64,000 nt of DNA from Rhizobium sp. Q54. Its GTDB lineage: Bacteria; Pseudomonadota; Alphaproteobacteria; SHVZ01. The stretch lies in the NCBI GenBank assembly GCA_945871425.1, contig CAMBVS010000002.1, forward strand, positions 47,086 through 111,085. The letters run 5' to 3'. Below are positions 26,328-35,567 of this stretch, piece by piece. The notes below the pieces were generated by a model, which worked only from the letters and a program-made list of their open reading frames with translations, made no database searches and was not told the DNA's origin. Both the position numbers and the translations under genes were made by a program. The first letter of the stretch is position 1. Every line of letters starts with the position of its first letter.

Positions 26328-27038
26328 TCAGAATAGACCTTCGAAGATCCCCTTGTTCTTCCGCTTGATCGTCGGCGTCGTGCCGTCGGTCGCGGGCTTT
26401 CCGAGCGCGGCGTTCTCCTGCAGGCGCTGGTTCTCCTTGCGGGCATCCAGCAGCACCGCCGTCGGCTCGTTCTTCCGCCAGACCAGCAGCTTGTCGATGA
26501 AGCGCGCGTCGGCGGTAGCGAGCTTCGTCAGGTCCTCGGTGATCACCGTCCGGATGTTCGGCAGCGACTTATCGGCACCGGCCTGTCTCAGGAGAACGAG
26601 CTCCGAGCGGGTCGGGCCTGCGGGGTCGGGTACAGGAGCCGGACGTGCCAGCGCGGCCTGCTGCGGGGCCCTTGGCGTGGCCGGTGCCGCGCCGCCGAGC
26701 GAGCCGGCCGCGACCGGTGTCCGCGGGCTCGCTGCCGGGGCGGCCGGATCGACGGGTCGGGGGGCAGCGGCGGCCTGGTCGGACTGGCCGAGGACGGCCG
26801 AGCGGGCCTGATCAGTGGTCGACCCTTCCTGCGGGCGGACGGCGCCGGGCTGGGGAGGCCGCAGGGAGAAATCCGGAGGCAGGCTCAAGGGCGCGCGCCG
26901 GACCACCTGGAATTCATCGGGCGCGTTCTTGCCGAGCCCGAAGGATTTCCTCATCTCCTCGCCGCAGCCGGCGAGCAGCGCCAGCACCGGCAGGAGGGCG
27001 AGGAGGCGGAACGGGTTCTGGGCGGCGGTCCTGGACAT
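26328..27038 (-). CDS. DUF3035 lipoprotein (BamF-like)
   Basis: This 236-residue lipoprotein has a short hydrophobic signal and a lipobox LLAGC (Cys about residue 25). The motif FGLGKNAPDEFQVVRRAPLSLPPDFSLRPPQPGA follows, which is the highly conserved N-terminus of DUF3035 proteins. That family is linked to the alphaproteobacterial outer-membrane assembly (BAM) complex as BamF. A Pro/Ala-rich middle and a conserved C-terminal part (GADKSLPNIRTVITEDLTKLA...IDKLLVWRK) complete it. It would be lipidated and then processed by LspA, whose gene is ten bases upstream. I recall the BamF link from family knowledge; the sequence itself shows only the DUF3035 signature. Confidence 0.75.
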   Translation of the reverse strand: MSRTAAQNPFRLLALLPVLALLAGCGEEMRKSFGLGKNAPDEFQVVRRAPLSLPPDFSLRPPQPGAVRPQEGSTTDQARSAVLGQSDQAAAAPRPVDPAAPAASPRTPVAAGSLGGAAPATPRAPQQAALARPAPVPDPAGPTRSELVLLRQAGADKSLPNIRTVITEDLTKLATADARFIDKLLVWRKNEPTAVLLDARKENQRLQENAALGKPATDGTTPTIKRKNKGIFEGLF

Positions 27039-27048
27039 GCGCAGCCCC

Positions 27049-27549
27049 TTATTTAGGCTGGTCGGCGGGCCGGGACAAGCGCTCCGCCAACAGACTGGTG
27101 AGGACGAGGCCGGCGGCGCCGACGGTGATCGCCGAATCGGCCAAGTTGAAGGCCCAGAAGTGCCAGCCGAAGGCGTGAAAGTCGAGGAAATCGACAACCG
27201 CGCCGAAGCGGACCCGGTCGACGGCGTTGCCGACGGCCCCCCCGAGGACGAGCCCGAGGGCGATGGCGACCCAGGTGGTCTCGGCCCGGCTGAGCCAGCG
27301 CAGCAGGAACACCGCGATCGCGACCGCGAGGGCGGCCAAAAGCCAGGGCGCCCATTCCGAGCCATGGGCGAGGAAGCCGAAGCTCACCCCCCGGTTCCAG
27401 GCCGGTGCCAGGTTGAAGAAGGGCGTGACCGGGAGGACGCGCGGCGGATTGAAGACGAGCGCCAGCATCCAGGCCTTCAGCGCCTGGTCGAGGACGGCGA
27501 CGGCGAGCGCGATGGCGAGGCCGAGGCGGAGCTTGGCGGCGGCGTTCAC
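27049..27549 (-). CDS. lspA: lipoprotein signal peptidase II
   Basis: This 166-residue, four-helix membrane aspartyl protease cleaves prolipoprotein signal peptides in the inner membrane. The conserved motifs are [31 protein letters not shown] and FNLADSAI, with the two catalytic Asp residues in GNAVDR and FNLADS. The start is GTG at 27549, inside the ileS stop (GTGA overlap). A longer in-frame extension exists, but it only reads through the end of ileS. It lies directly upstream of the DUF3035 lipoprotein gene, a likely substrate. Confidence 0.94.
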   Translation of the reverse strand: MNAAAKLRLGLAIALAVAVLDQALKAWMLALVFNPPRVLPVTPFFNLAPAWNRGVSFGFLAHGSEWAPWLLAALAVAIAVFLLRWLSRAETTWVAIALGLVLGGAVGNAVDRVRFGAVVDFLDFHAFGWHFWAFNLADSAITVGAAGLVLTSLLAERLSRPADQPK

Positions 27550-30419
27550 CCGGGGACCGCGTCCTCGCAGCGCCGGCAGAGGGGCTTCCCGCGCTGGCCC
27601 ACCTCGGGCAGAATCTTCCAGCAGCGCTCGCAACGGGTCCCCTTGGCCAGCGTAACTTCCACCACTACTCCGGGATGGTCGGGCAGCGAGTGAGTATTCT
27701 CAACTTGCCGCTCGTGCTGGCTTCCGAAATTTGAGATTTCGAGCTGCGACGTTATGCAGAGTTCCGCGAAGTCGACCGATTCGATTGCAGAGCGTGCTTC
27801 AAAATTCTCGGGGCGATCATCCATGTAGACCACCGGCGCGGCCTGGAGCGACGCACCGATTTTCTTTGCCTCCCGAGAGCGTTCTAGAGAGTTGGTCACG
27901 ACACTTCGGACGCGCCGAATCTTCTCCCATTTGGCGGCGAGCGCATCGTCGCGCCAGGCCGAGGGCACAGCAGGGAAAACCCTGAGATGTACGCTCTCGG
28001 CGCCATCGTCGGCGACGGCACCGCCGCGGTGCAGCCACGCCTCCTCCGCGGTGAAGCAGAGGACCGGCGCGAGCCAGGCGGTGAGGCAGGAGAGGACCCG
28101 GTCCATCACCGTCCTGACCGAGCGGCGCCGCAGGCTCGACGGTTTGTCGCAGTAGAGCGCGTCCTTCCTGACATCGAAATAGAAGGCCGAAAGGTCGACC
28201 GCGGCGAAGGCGTGGATCTCGGTGAAGAGCGTGTGGAAGTCGAAGTCGTCAACGGCCTTCCGCACCACGCCGTCCAGCTGCGCCAGTCGATGCAGAACCC
28301 AGCGCTCAAGCTCGGGCATGTCCTTGGCATCGACCGTCTCGGCCTTGGAGAAGCCATCAAGGGCGCCGAGCAGGTAGCGGAAGGTGTTGCGGATGCGCCG
28401 GTAATGCTCGGACTGGTGCTTCAGGATCTCCGGGCCGATCCTGAGATCCTCCGAGTAGTCGGAGCTGACCACCCAGAGGCGGAGGATGTCGGCGCCGAAC
28501 TTGTCGGTCACCTCCTGCGGCGCCGTCACGTTGCCCAGCGACTTCGACATCTTGCGGCCCTGCTCGTCCATGACGAAGCCATGGGTGAGCACCGCGTCGT
28601 AGGGGGCGCGGCCGCGCGTGCCGCAGGATTCCAAAAGCGAGGAATGGAACCAGCCGCGATGCTGGTCGGAGCCCTCGAGGTAGAGCGACGCCGGCCATTG
28701 CAGGTCGGGCCGCTGCTCCAGGCAGAAAGCATGGGTCGATCCGGAGTCGAACCAGACGTCGACGATGTCCTTCACCTGCTCGTAGTCCTCGGGATCGTAG
28801 GCGTTGCCGAGGAAGCGCTTGGGATCGCTGGTGTACCAGGCATCCGCGCCCTCGGCCTCGAAGGCCAGGGCGACGCGCTCGACCACGGCCGCGTCGCGGA
28901 GCGGCTCGCCGGTCTTCTTGTCGACGAAGACCGCGATCGGCACGCCCCAGGCGCGCTGGCGCGAGATGCACCAATCCGGGCGCTGCTCGATCATGGCGTA
29001 AAGGCGGTTGCGCCCGGCGCCGGGCACGAAGCGGGTGTCGTCGATGGCCTTCAGCGCAGTCGTCCGCAGCCCGTTGGTGTCCATCGAGATGAACCACTGC
29101 GGAGTATTGCGGAAGATCAGCGGCGCCTTCGACCGCCAGGAATGGGGATAGGAGTGAACCAAAGATCCCTTGGCGACCAGCGTGCCCGCCTCGATCAGCG
29201 CTTTGATCACCGCGCCGTTGGCGTCGCCCGGCTTGCCGTCTGGCGTATAGACCCGCTTTCCGGCGAACAGCGGCACATGCGCATAGTAGGTACCGTCCTC
29301 GCCGACGGTCTGGGGGATCTCGACGCCGTTCCTGCGGCCGAGCTCGAAGTCGTCGGCACCGTGCCCGGGAGCGATGTGGACGAAGCCGGTGCCGGCATCC
29401 GTGGTGACGAAGTCGGCAGTGAAGACCTTGACCTCGAAGTCGTAGCCGCGGCCGGCGAGCGGGTGCCGGCAGACGGTGCCGACGAGGTCGCGGCCCTTCA
29501 GCGTGGCGAGAACCCGGTGGCCGGCGATCTTGGCAACCGGCAGGAACCCGGTGAACAGCGCCTCGGCGACGACCAGCTTGGCACCTGGCTTGACGAAGGC
29601 ACCTTCCGCCGCCTCCGTGACCTCGATCACTGCATAGTCGAAATCCTCGCCGGCGGCGATCGCCCGGTTGCCCGGGATGGTCCACGGCGTCGTCGTCCAG
29701 ATGACGATCGCGGCCCCGGCGAGCGCCGGCACCGAGGGTGTCGCCACCTGGAAAGCGGCATGGAGGGTGGTCGACTTGTGATCGTGATACTCGATCTCGG
29801 CCTCGGCCAGCGCCGTCTTCTCGACCACCGACCACATCACCGGGCGGGCGCCCTGGTAGAGGCCGCCGTTCATCAGGAACTTGCCTATCTCGCGGACGAT
29901 CTGGGCCTCGGCGCCGTAGGACATGGTGGTGTAGGGGTTGGTCCAGTCGCCCTCGACGCCGAGGCGGCGGAACTCATCCCGCTGGATGTCGATCCACTTC
30001 TCGGCGAAGTCGCGGCAGACCTTGCGGAACTCGGCGATCGGCACCGTGTCCTTGTCGAGACCCTTGGCGCGATAGTCCTCCTCGATCTTCCACTCGATCG
30101 GAAGGCCGTGGCAGTCCCAGCCCGGAACGTAGTTGGCGTCCTTCCCCAGCATCTGCTGGGAGCGGTTGATGACGTCCTTCAGAATCTTGTTGAGCGCGTG
30201 GCCGATATGGAGATGACCGTTCGCGTAAGGAGGGCCGTCATGGAGGATGAACTTCTCGCGGCCGGCCGAACGCGTGCGCAGCTTTCCCCAGAGGTCCATC
30301 TCCTTCCAGCGCTTCAGATGCTCGGGCTCGCGCTTGGCGAGGTCGCCACGCATCGGGAACTCGGTCTTCGGCAGGAAGACGGTGGCCTTGTAGTCGGTCT
30401 TGGAAGCGTCGTCGGTCAT
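27546..30419 (-). CDS. ileS: isoleucyl-tRNA synthetase
   Basis: This 957-residue class I synthetase has the HIGH motif as GHLHIGHAL near residue 75 and the KMSKS motif as [10 protein letters not shown]. The large CP1 editing domain lies between them, and a C-terminal zinc finger [23 protein letters not shown] closes the protein. It charges tRNA-Ile and is essential. The length is normal for the bacterial type 1 enzyme. It lies between ribF (17-base gap) and lspA (four-base overlap), the standard order. The part encoded at about 27660-27900, just before the zinc finger, is distinctly less GC-rich than the rest; this is described under findings. Confidence 0.97.
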   Translation of the reverse strand: MTDDASKTDYKATVFLPKTEFPMRGDLAKREPEHLKRWKEMDLWGKLRTRSAGREKFILHDGPPYANGHLHIGHALNKILKDVINRSQQMLGKDANYVPGWDCHGLPIEWKIEEDYRAKGLDKDTVPIAEFRKVCRDFAEKWIDIQRDEFRRLGVEGDWTNPYTTMSYGAEAQIVREIGKFLMNGGLYQGARPVMWSVVEKTALAEAEIEYHDHKSTTLHAAFQVATPSVPALAGAAIVIWTTTPWTIPGNRAIAAGEDFDYAVIEVTEAAEGAFVKPGAKLVVAEALFTGFLPVAKIAGHRVLATLKGRDLVGTVCRHPLAGRGYDFEVKVFTADFVTTDAGTGFVHIAPGHGADDFELGRRNGVEIPQTVGEDGTYYAHVPLFAGKRVYTPDGKPGDANGAVIKALIEAGTLVAKGSLVHSYPHSWRSKAPLIFRNTPQWFISMDTNGLRTTALKAIDDTRFVPGAGRNRLYAMIEQRPDWCISRQRAWGVPIAVFVDKKTGEPLRDAAVVERVALAFEAEGADAWYTSDPKRFLGNAYDPEDYEQVKDIVDVWFDSGSTHAFCLEQRPDLQWPASLYLEGSDQHRGWFHSSLLESCGTRGRAPYDAVLTHGFVMDEQGRKMSKSLGNVTAPQEVTDKFGADILRLWVVSSDYSEDLRIGPEILKHQSEHYRRIRNTFRYLLGALDGFSKAETVDAKDMPELERWVLHRLAQLDGVVRKAVDDFDFHTLFTEIHAFAAVDLSAFYFDVRKDALYCDKPSSLRRRSVRTVMDRVLSCLTAWLAPVLCFTAEEAWLHRGGAVADDGAESVHLRVFPAVPSAWRDDALAAKWEKIRRVRSVVTNSLERSREAKKIGASLQAAPVVYMDDRPENFEARSAIESVDFAELCITSQLEISNFGSQHERQVENTHSLPDHPGVVVEVTLAKGTRCERCWKILPEVGQRGKPLCRRCEDAVPG

Positions 30420-30436
30420 GGCAGCGTCTCGAAGTC

Positions 30437-31375
30437 CTAGGAGGCGGCGGCAAGCGCCAGCCGGGTGCGGGCCTGACGGCAGTCCTCGGCGATCTGGCGC
30501 TTGAGCGCGTCCAGATCCGGGAACTTGGCCTCGGGCCGGAGATAATCGACCAACCGAACGCGGAGCGTGCGGCCGTAGAGGTCGCCGGAAAAGTCGAAGA
30601 CATGGACCTCGACCAGCACGCCGCGGTCGGCGACGGTCGGGCGGATGCCGAGCGAGACAACGGCGTCGCGCCAGCGGCCGTCGATCAGCGCCTGGGCGGC
30701 GTAGACGCCGAAGGCCGGATGCAGAGTCTCGCCGAGACGGAGGTTGGCGGTCGGGAATCCCAGCTTGCGGCCGAGCCGGTCGCCCGACTCGACCGCCGCC
30801 TCGATCTCGAACGCCCGGCCGAGGAGCCGCTGGGCGGTGCGCATGTCGCCTTCGGCGATCAGGTGGCGGATGCGGGACGCAGAGAACGCCTCGCCGTCCG
30901 CTCCCTTGACCGCGGCGACGCGGGTCACACCGAAGCCGAGCGCATGGCCGGCCGCCATCAGCGTCTCGCCGGTGCCGGCGCGGCCGCGGCCGAAGCAGAA
31001 GTCATAGCCGACCACCACATGGGAGACGCCGAGCGCGCCGACCAGCGTGCGTTCGATGAACTCCTCGGCGGTCCGGGACGCGAAGTCGCGATCGAAGGTC
31101 AGCCTCACCGTGAAATCTAGGCCGAGCTCGGCGAGAAGCCGCCGCTTCACCGGCCATGGCGTCAGGCGAAAGGGCGGCGCCTCGGGGCGGAAGACCGCCT
31201 TCGGGTGCGGCTCGAAGGTGAGGATGCCTGCCGGATGCAACTCGGCCCGGGCACGATCGGTGGCGGTGCGGATCAGCTGCGCATGGCCGGGATGGAGGCC
31301 GTCGAAATTGCCGACGGCGACCACGCCGCCCCGAAACGGCGGGGGCAGCGCCTCCGGATTCTCGAACAGCTCCAT
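30437..31375 (-). CDS. ribF: bifunctional riboflavin kinase / FAD synthetase
   Basis: This 312-residue enzyme has an N-terminal FAD synthetase domain ([18 protein letters not shown], nucleotidyltransferase HxGH-type, and [15 protein letters not shown]). The C-terminal flavokinase domain has [11 protein letters not shown] and [18 protein letters not shown]. It makes FMN and FAD from riboflavin. I chose the start [17 protein letters not shown] at 31375. The upstream open sequence to 31429 is unlikely to be translated, although a start there cannot be excluded. It is the second gene of the leftward operon and is followed by ileS. Confidence 0.95.
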   Translation of the reverse strand: MELFENPEALPPPFRGGVVAVGNFDGLHPGHAQLIRTATDRARAELHPAGILTFEPHPKAVFRPEAPPFRLTPWPVKRRLLAELGLDFTVRLTFDRDFASRTAEEFIERTLVGALGVSHVVVGYDFCFGRGRAGTGETLMAAGHALGFGVTRVAAVKGADGEAFSASRIRHLIAEGDMRTAQRLLGRAFEIEAAVESGDRLGRKLGFPTANLRLGETLHPAFGVYAAQALIDGRWRDAVVSLGIRPTVADRGVLVEVHVFDFSGDLYGRTLRVRLVDYLRPEAKFPDLDALKRQIAEDCRQARTRLALAAAS

Positions 31376-31457
31376 GGACGTCCCTCGGATGCGCGGCCCT
31401 TTGTGGTCCGGCGCCGCTTCCGAAGTCAATGATTTCAGCCGGAAATTCCCATGGGAC

Positions 31458-31886
31458 TCAGCTCCTCGCGGGGACCATGACGACGGCCTCGCCCTCGATC
31501 ACGATCTGGTTGCGGACCGAGCAAATGGTCTGCATCACCACTCGCTTCTTATCCGGCACGATGTCGGTGATGGTGGCCGTGGCGGAGACGGTGTCGCCCG
31601 AGCGGACCGGGGCCCGGAACTTCAGGTTCTGGCTGAGGTAAATGCAGCCCGGGCCGGGCAGCTTGGTGCCGAGCACGGTCGAGATGAAGCTCGCCGACAG
31701 CATGCCGTGGGCGATGCGGCCCTGGAACATGGTCTCCTTGGCGAATTCCTCGTTGATGTGAACCGGATTCATATCCCCGGAAACGCCGGCGAAGAGGACC
31801 ACGTCGGCCTCGGTGACGGTCTTCGCATAGGAAGCCGTCATCCCGACCTTCAGGTCCTCAAGGTAGTAGCCTTGCTCGTTCATCAT
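31458..31886 (-). CDS. MaoC-type (R)-specific enoyl-CoA hydratase
   Basis: This 142-residue single hot-dog domain has the hydratase 2 motif DMNPVHINEEFAKETMFQGRIAHGML, with catalytic Asp and His as in PhaJ. It hydrates trans-2-enoyl-CoA to (R)-3-hydroxyacyl-CoA, which can feed polyhydroxyalkanoate or fatty-acid metabolism. Two consecutive ATG codons occur at the start (31886 and 31883). It precedes ribF by 82 bases, so it may begin the leftward operon or stand alone. No PHA synthase gene is in the window. Confidence 0.88.
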   Translation of the reverse strand: MMNEQGYYLEDLKVGMTASYAKTVTEADVVLFAGVSGDMNPVHINEEFAKETMFQGRIAHGMLSASFISTVLGTKLPGPGCIYLSQNLKFRAPVRSGDTVSATATITDIVPDKKRVVMQTICSVRNQIVIEGEAVVMVPARS

Positions 31887-31961
31887 GCACCGGGTAGGGG
31901 TTCGTGCTGCAATGCAATATAATTGCTTTTGCGTCTGCGAACAAGGCAGCGGCCCGGCCGG

Positions 31962-32933
31962 CTAGTAGGTCGGCCCGTTCCTCAGATAGGTGCGACGGTC
32001 GGCCGAAGGTACCCGAAACTCGATAATCTGCTGCCCTTGCAGGACCTTGAGCGGAATCGACGTCCCCGCCGGTCCGACCGCGAAGATGCCTCGATAAAGC
32101 GATTCGAGATCCTTCACGTGCTCGCCGGCGACCGCGAGAACGATATCTCCCGACTGCAGCCCGATCTTCGCGGCCGGGCTGTCGGGGGCGACGCGGGTGA
32201 TGAAGATGCGGCCGCGATGCTCCTCCGAGGTGAGCCCGAGCCAGGGCTTTGCTGCGGTCTGAGGGCGGCCATGCTTGATCAGATCGGCTAGGATCGGCTT
32301 CAGCCGGTCGATCGGAACGAACATGTTGCCGGGGATGCTGCGGTCGCCGCCGCGAAAGGCATCGCCGACATAGAGCGAGCCGATGCCGACCAGGCGCCCG
32401 TCGCCGCCGATCAGGGCGGCGCCGCCGAACTCCGAGATCGGCGGCGAGGTGAAGATGGCGTTCTCCAGCAGGTATTCCCAATAGCCGGCGAAGGTCCGCC
32501 GCGAGACGACCACGGCGGCGGTCGCCGCCTTGTAGCCGCCATATGTCGCCACCAGCACCTGCTGGCGCTCGGCCAGCCCGGAGGACTCGCCGAGTTCGAT
32601 CGGCTTGACCGCGACCGGGATGGCGGTGCGGATGAGGCCGAAGCCGGATTCGTAGTCGTAGCCGACGAGGGTCGCCGAGAGCGCCTTGCCGGAGGGTCCG
32701 GTCACCTGGATCTCGCTCGCTTCCTGGACCAGGTAGCCGATGGTGACGATCAGGCCGTCCTCGCCGATGACGACGCCATGGCCGCGCCGCTCGGTGCCGA
32801 GGCTGGAGGCGCTGCGCGCCGTCGGCGGAACCTTGACCTCGACCCTGACGACGGTGGCGAGCACGTCGTCGGCGGGCTGCGCCGCCACCGGCGCGACGAA
32901 AGCGAGAAGAAGTACCAAGGCTAGGCGAAGCAT
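31962..32933 (-). CDS. exported trypsin-like/PDZ protein lacking the catalytic triad
   Basis: This 323-residue protein has a Sec signal (MLRLALVLLLAFVAPVAAQ), a DegP/HtrA-type protease fold and a C-terminal PDZ domain (GRIFITRVAPDSPAAKIGLQSGDIVLAVAGEHV). Aligned by eye with HtrA, the His of 'iVTNxHVv' is Tyr67 (IVTIGYLV). The Asp of 'DLAvl' is Gly97 (ESGFGLI), and the Ser of 'GNSGGAL' is Phe169 (SEFGGAAL). All three catalytic residues are therefore lost while the fold is kept, so it is probably a pseudoprotease acting as a scaffold or peptide sensor in the periplasm. It is a single gene, 75 bases upstream of the maoC gene. Confidence 0.75.
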   Translation of the reverse strand: MLRLALVLLLAFVAPVAAQPADDVLATVVRVEVKVPPTARSASSLGTERRGHGVVIGEDGLIVTIGYLVQEASEIQVTGPSGKALSATLVGYDYESGFGLIRTAIPVAVKPIELGESSGLAERQQVLVATYGGYKAATAAVVVSRRTFAGYWEYLLENAIFTSPPISEFGGAALIGGDGRLVGIGSLYVGDAFRGGDRSIPGNMFVPIDRLKPILADLIKHGRPQTAAKPWLGLTSEEHRGRIFITRVAPDSPAAKIGLQSGDIVLAVAGEHVKDLESLYRGIFAVGPAGTSIPLKVLQGQQIIEFRVPSADRRTYLRNGPTY

Positions 32934-32995
32934 TCAGCGCCTCCCGTCGGTTGGCCCGGATGCTAGCCCGATTCCCTCGGCCCGCGCAGCTTCCG

Positions 32996-33409
32996 TCAGC
33001 CGCCGGCCTCGATCCTCGCGTCGAATTGTAGTTCGACCTTCACCCCGTCGGGATCGAGGAAGAAGATCTGCTTTCGCGGCCGCCCCGGCACCTCGCGGGT
33101 CTCGAACGAGACCCCCCGGGCCACGAGCCGCTGAGCCACCTCGGCCATGCCGCGGGCGGCAAGCGCGATGTGGTCGAAGCCCTGCTCGTCCGACTCGCGC
33201 CCGCCCTTGCGGGTCGCGCCCCCGTCGCCGACCAAGTGCAGGATGGCCCGCCCCCCGGCGTAGAGCCAGTGCCCCGGGAACCCCAGCGGCGGCCGGTCGC
33301 CCTCGGTCAGGCCGAGCACGTCCATGTAGAAGGACCGGCTCCGCTTGAGGTCGGAGGTGGTGATGGTGAAATGGTCGAGGCCATCGACCAAGGCGGTGGG
33401 AGAGGTCAT
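32996..33409 (-). CDS. VOC (glyoxalase/dioxygenase fold) protein
   Basis: This 137-residue protein has paired beta-alpha-beta-beta-beta units. The first is GLDHFTITTSDLKRSRSFYMDVLGLTEGDRP with a potential metal His in LDHF. The second runs from DHIALAARGMAEVAQRLVARGV to IFFLDPDGVKVELQF with a His and a terminal Glu. This is the standard vicinal oxygen chelate arrangement; members include glyoxalases, fosfomycin-resistance enzymes and extradiol dioxygenases. The substrate cannot be read from the sequence. It lies upstream of the pseudoprotease gene, 62 bases away, in the same direction. Confidence 0.85.
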   Translation of the reverse strand: MTSPTALVDGLDHFTITTSDLKRSRSFYMDVLGLTEGDRPPLGFPGHWLYAGGRAILHLVGDGGATRKGGRESDEQGFDHIALAARGMAEVAQRLVARGVSFETREVPGRPRKQIFFLDPDGVKVELQFDARIEAGG

Positions 33410-33504
33410 GTCGGGCTCCGGGTCGGGGCGTTGGCAAGCACCGAATCATGGTAGCTTTGCCAGCGCGTGCCGCAAGCGGCAGTAGCGAAGGGATGGGTCC
33501 GAAG

Positions 33505-33876
33505 ATGAGCGACTACGTCGAGCGCAAGGCGCAGGATGCGCTGGCCGAGGCCCAGGGCGATCACCGCCGCGCAGCCGAGCTTCTCGAAATCTGGTGCGGC
33601 GACGACGCCCGGTTGAAGGGAGCGCTGATCCGGCCGTTCCTGCCCAACATCTGCCGCCTCGCCATTCAGCGCGCCACCGCCAAGCCGACCAAGGCGGCGC
33701 GGGCGAAGATCAAGGGGACGGCCCTCGACCTGGTCATCGACGCGCTGCAGGAGAAGGCGGGCAAGCGCCGGCTCGACCCGGCGATTCCGCAGCCGCCACC
33801 GAGGCCGGCCGAGGCCTCGCCCAAGCATTCGCGCGCGCTGCAGACGCTGGCCTCGTCCTACAAGAAGAAGAACTGA
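33505..33876 (+). CDS. conserved-looking hypothetical protein
   Basis: I do not recognise this 123-residue protein. It is soluble and helical: MSDYVERKAQDALAEAQGDHRRAAELLEIWCGDDARLKGALIRPFLPNICRLAIQRAT is one extended amphipathic region. A Pro-rich segment (IPQPPPRPAEASP) and a basic tail SYKKKN follow. The coding bias at third positions is strongly GC, as in neighbouring genes, which supports a real gene. The start could be at 33448 or 33493 as well; I chose the ATG that begins the regular sequence. It is convergent with the unknown gene ending at 33893. Confidence 0.55.
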   Translation: MSDYVERKAQDALAEAQGDHRRAAELLEIWCGDDARLKGALIRPFLPNICRLAIQRATAKPTKAARAKIKGTALDLVIDALQEKAGKRRLDPAIPQPPPRPAEASPKHSRALQTLASSYKKKN

Positions 33877-33892
33877 CCCAGCTTAGCCGGGC

Positions 33893-34546
33893 TCAGTCGA
33901 GCGGCCGGCACTCCTTCGGGCGTGCGGCGAGCATGTTCTCGTACATCGCCTTCAGGTATTTCGGATCGGCGCCGATCGCCTTGGCGTTGGACCGATGCTC
34001 GGCGGTCTGGGCCACCGCGGCCGCAACCATGTGCGGCGTCGCCTCGTCCGGGAGGATCATGAATCCGCCCTTCTCGAGGTCGTTCAGAATCCCCTCCGAG
34101 GTCTTGGAGAACCGGCGGTAGGAGTTGTCCATCATGCTGACCTGCTCCCTCCGGCCGGGGCTGGACGCACGCGCCAGCGCCATCGAAAGGATGTCGGTCG
34201 TGAGCTGAGGATCGCGGGTGCCGAGCCAAGCCTCGATCATCGCCTTGTAGATCGTGCTCACATAGGTACGGAAGCCGCGCGGCCCGAGCAGGCTGCGGTT
34301 CGCCTGGAACGAAGCGTCGGCCTTGGCAACCATAGTCTCGGAGGGATCGCGGGGCGCGATCGCATAGCCCGAGAGCTCGAAGGATTTGACCACGGCACTG
34401 GCGTCCGGCTTGTAGCGTTCCCACTCGCTGTCGATCAGGAACGAGCCGAGCATGTCCGCGTGCTGATTCTGCACGCGGTTCAAAAACTTCGCGAATTCCT
34501 TCGCGAAGACGTCAATGACACTGTTGCTTGTGAGCTGCGCTCGCAT
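33893..34546 (-). CDS. hypothetical protein, all-helical
   Basis: I do not recognise this 217-residue protein. No signal or membrane segment is visible. The sequence is dominated by helices with repeated aromatic residues (FAKEFAKFLNRVQNQHADMLGSF, GFRTYVSTIYKAMIEAWLGTRD, KYLKAMYENMLAARPKECRPLD). The segment ILNDLEKGGFMILPDEATPHMVAAAVAQTAEHR looks like a compact helical bundle. GC-rich third positions support coding. It is convergent with the gene at 33505-33876 and divergent from the two-component system genes, with a 334-base gap upstream. Confidence 0.6.
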   Translation of the reverse strand: MRAQLTSNSVIDVFAKEFAKFLNRVQNQHADMLGSFLIDSEWERYKPDASAVVKSFELSGYAIAPRDPSETMVAKADASFQANRSLLGPRGFRTYVSTIYKAMIEAWLGTRDPQLTTDILSMALARASSPGRREQVSMMDNSYRRFSKTSEGILNDLEKGGFMILPDEATPHMVAAAVAQTAEHRSNAKAIGADPKYLKAMYENMLAARPKECRPLD

Positions 34547-34880
34547 TCACTCGCCCTATTCTGGCTTCGGCGCCTTCTGCGACATCGCCCTTAAGCTCCG
34601 CTCTTATCACGGAAATACTGAAAATTACCATACCTTTGAAACAGCGTCACGCAAGCCGGAGCGCAACAGCCATGTCGGTATCGTCAGAGTCCCACGGGGT
34701 TCCAGGGTGCGGAAGGATTATGATAGAGTTCACGCAAATCTGCAGTCTATGGACTGGATTCGCCAAATGCTTCGCAAGCTCAAGGATCTTTCGGGTTTGG
34801 TCGGCGTCTTCGCCGCCGGCGGGATGACGGCAGCGCTAATAGTCGGCGTATTGGCGCTGGCCGGCTAGGAAATCAGACCC
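34547..34880. promoter_or_regulatory. intergenic region upstream of the PhoP-like regulator
   Basis: This 334-base stretch has no long gene and is AT-richer between about 34590 and 34740. It should hold the promoter of the two-component system genes and of the divergent hypothetical gene. The only coding candidate is a 39-codon frame near its right end, listed separately. I found no convincing -35/-10 pair, operator or terminator. Confidence 0.4.
34749..34868 (+). CDS. possible small membrane protein
   Basis: This 39-codon frame reads MDWIRQMLRKLKDLSG and then a single hydrophobic helix ending VGVLALAG: a basic amphipathic N-terminus followed by one transmembrane segment. It ends 12 bases before the response-regulator start in the same direction. 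There is no clear ribosome-binding site before the ATG, so this is only a candidate. Small single-pass proteins encoded beside PhoP/PhoQ-type systems are known elsewhere (for example MgrB), but no sequence similarity is claimed. Confidence 0.25.
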   Translation: MDWIRQMLRKLKDLSGLVGVFAAGGMTAALIVGVLALAG

Positions 34881-35567
34881 ATGCGCATTCTCGTCGTCGA
34901 GGACGATCCCGAACTCGGCCCGCACCTGGCGGAGGCGCTCCGGCGCGATGCCTACCAGGTGGAGCTCTTGACCGACGGCGCGCTCGCGCTCGCCCGCGGG
35001 GCGGAGGACGAGTTCGATGCGGTCGTCCTGGACCTCGGCGTCCCCACCGTCGACGGGCTCTCGGTGCTGAAGCGCTGGCGGGCGGAGAGACGTGACATGC
35101 CGGTCTTGGTGCTGACCGCACGCTCGCGCTGGGGCGACAAGATCGCGGGATTCGAGGCCGGCGCCGACGACTATGTCACCAAGCCGTTCCAGGTCGAGGA
35201 GGTGCTGGTCAGGCTGCGGGCGATCCTCAGGCGCACCACCGGCGGCGCCAAGTCGGTGCTGCGCTGGCACGAAGTGATGCTCGACACCCAGAGCCATCGC
35301 GTGACCAACGAGGGCCAGCTCGTCCGCCTCTCAGGCCAGGAGTACAAGATCCTCTCCTATCTCATGCGCAACATGGGACGGACAGTGTCGCGCTCGGAGC
35401 TGGCCGAGCACATCTATGACCATGCCTACGACAAGGATTCCAACCTGATCGAGGTGTTCATCGGACGCCTGAGGAAGAAGCTCGGCTCCGATCTCATCAC
35501 CACCGTCCGAGGCCAGGGCTATCTGATCGCTCATCCGTCCGACCGTGGCGTGGCGGGCACGGCCTAG
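34881..35567 (+). CDS. OmpR/PhoP-family response regulator
   Basis: This 228-residue regulator has a receiver domain with LVVEDDPELG, phospho-acceptor Asp in VVLDLGVPTVDGL, VLTARSRWGDKIAGFEAGADDYVTKPF, and a C-terminal winged helix (LSGQEYKILSYLM...SNLIEVFIGRLRKKLGSDLITTVRGQGYLI). The closest overall pattern is PhoP. It would regulate transcription after phosphorylation by the kinase encoded next, whose GTG start lies 23 bases before this gene's stop. The neighbouring exported Lys/Ala-rich gene and the small membrane frame are possible targets, which is inference. Confidence 0.92.
   Translation: MRILVVEDDPELGPHLAEALRRDAYQVELLTDGALALARGAEDEFDAVVLDLGVPTVDGLSVLKRWRAERRDMPVLVLTARSRWGDKIAGFEAGADDYVTKPFQVEEVLVRLRAILRRTTGGAKSVLRWHEVMLDTQSHRVTNEGQLVRLSGQEYKILSYLMRNMGRTVSRSELAEHIYDHAYDKDSNLIEVFIGRLRKKLGSDLITTVRGQGYLIAHPSDRGVAGTA

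Noticed and set aside
27987..30440. Long plus-strand open frame opposite ileS
   Set aside because: No recognisable domain, and composition dominated by Arg, Ala, Gly and Asp as in other shadow frames; ileS on the minus strand is unmistakable.
34515..34748. Longer version of the small membrane-protein frame starting at 34515
   Set aside because: The added part overlaps the start of the divergent gene, has no coding-like composition and no ribosome site.
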